A stretch of DNA of 64,000 bases from JAGPUQ01 sp963708735 (GTDB lineage Bacteria; Pseudomonadota; Gammaproteobacteria; Pseudomonadales; Porticoccaceae). The notes beneath the pieces were generated by a model, which ran no database searches, was not told the DNA's origin, and saw nothing but the letters and a program-made list of their open reading frames with translations. The stretch spans positions 186,001 to 250,000 of the forward strand of contig CAVPTW010000022.1 of the NCBI GenBank assembly GCA_963708735.1, given 5' to 3'. This document shows, piece after piece, positions 63,521 through 64,000 of this stretch (position 1 is its first letter; every line of letters starts with the position of its first letter). A program made the position numbers and the translations under genes.

Positions 63521-64000
63521 ATGGTCGAAACCTTACATATCCACCCCGACAACCCCCAGGTGCGCCTCTTGCGCAAGGTGGCGGACATCATCCGCAATGG
63601 CGGTCTGGTGGCGTATCCCACCGATTCGGCCTACGCGCTCGGCTGTCATCTGGGCGACAAGGATGCAGTGGATCGCATCCGCCGCATTCGGGAACTCGAC
63701 AAACACCACAATTTCACCCTGGTGTGTCGGGACCTGTCGGAACTGGGCAACTACGCCAAAGTGGACAATCAGGTGTTTCGACTGCTCAAGGCCCACACCC
63801 CGGGTCCTTACACCTTTATCCTCAATGCAACCTCGGAAGTCCCGCGCCGATTGATGCATCCCAAGCGCAAGACCATCGGACTGCGGGTACCGGATAACGC
63901 CATCACCCAGGGTTTGCTCGCCGAGCTGGGCGAGCCACTGATCAGCGTCACGCTGATCTTGCCGGGGGACGAATACCCGCTGTCGGATCCGGATGACATC
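63521..64000 (+). CDS. yciO: YciO/Sua5/YrdC family protein, 3' end outside the window
   Basis: The ATG at 63521 opens a frame of 160 codons with no stop to the window edge. It carries the Sua5/YrdC substrate-binding signature: YPTDSAYALGC, an R-x-x-x-L-D-K-x-x-x-F-T-L segment, KAHTPGPYTFIL, KRKTIGLRVPDN and LGEPLISVTLILPGDEY. The last parts match YciO (E. coli) more closely than TsaC. YrdC relatives make threonylcarbamoyl-AMP for t6A tRNA modification; the role of YciO is less clear. Confidence 0.9.
   Translation, partial: MVETLHIHPDNPQVRLLRKVADIIRNGGLVAYPTDSAYALGCHLGDKDAVDRIRRIRELDKHHNFTLVCRDLSELGNYAKVDNQVFRLLKAHTPGPYTFILNATSEVPRRLMHPKRKTIGLRVPDNAITQGLLAELGEPLISVTLILPGDEYPLSDPDDI

Overview
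The window is GC-rich chromosomal DNA, densely packed and mostly reading on the + strand. Its gene order is that of a gammaproteobacterium. The run leuC-leuD-methyltransferase-asd-fimV-truA-trpF-accD-folC-SPOR protein-cvpA-purF-metZ is the order I know from Pseudomonas, and smc-zipA-ligA, hslV-hslU-DUF971 and acnD-prpF are also typical of this class. I cannot assign a genus. No rRNA, tRNA, CRISPR array or complete insertion sequence is visible. No gene-free stretch exceeds 300 bases; the longest are about 250-265 bases (26985-27237, 35674-35937, 44970-45231, 63270-63520).

Region 1 (1-20889) is core metabolism and envelope. It opens with the tail of a DUF502 protein and mnmC on the opposite strand. 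Leucine biosynthesis (leuCD), asd and the polar hub protein FimV follow. A tightly spaced series then covers tRNA pseudouridylation, tryptophan, fatty acid, folate, purine and methionine synthesis. It ends in a MoxR/DUF58/transglutaminase set joined to metZ by a stop-start overlap. leuB is missing from its usual place between the methyltransferase and asd.

Region 2 (20890-26984) holds an RND efflux adaptor and pump, preceded by two strong RNA hairpins, then the membrane proteins TerC and MarC.

Region 3 (26985-47287) is the accessory metabolic part. It starts with an acyl-CoA dehydrogenase, an itaconyl/mesaconyl-CoA hydratase-like protein, a citramalyl-CoA lyase-like protein, an enoyl-CoA hydratase-like protein and a D-2-hydroxyacid dehydrogenase. 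This recalls itaconate/C5-dicarboxyl-CoA breakdown to pyruvate and acetyl-CoA. An AT-richer metallophosphoesterase and a decayed IS256-type transposase fragment come next. The hslVU protease operon follows on the minus strand, with a good heat-shock promoter match, then the methylcitrate pathway in its AcnD/PrpF form (prpB-prpC-acnD-prpF) closed by a strong terminator. Two head-to-head SDR genes, a pterin dehydratase and a TetR regulator come next. The regulator is divergent from a split MaoC hydratase plus acyl-CoA dehydrogenase operon, with a palindromic candidate operator between them.

Region 4 (47288-64000) carries a PAS-GGDEF-EAL protein with a degenerate EAL domain, flavodoxin and trmL, then smc-zipA-ligA, an unknown protein and an MFS exporter. 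It ends with a six-gene minus-strand run (VC0807-like membrane protein, YciI, SH3/coiled-coil protein, cyclophilin, pdxJ, TrmH-type methyltransferase) and the start of yciO, which runs off the window.

I found no wholly new multi-gene system. The most promising leads are the C5-acyl-CoA cluster, the split hydratase operon with its candidate operator, the degenerate c-di-GMP protein, and the island with the transposase remnant.
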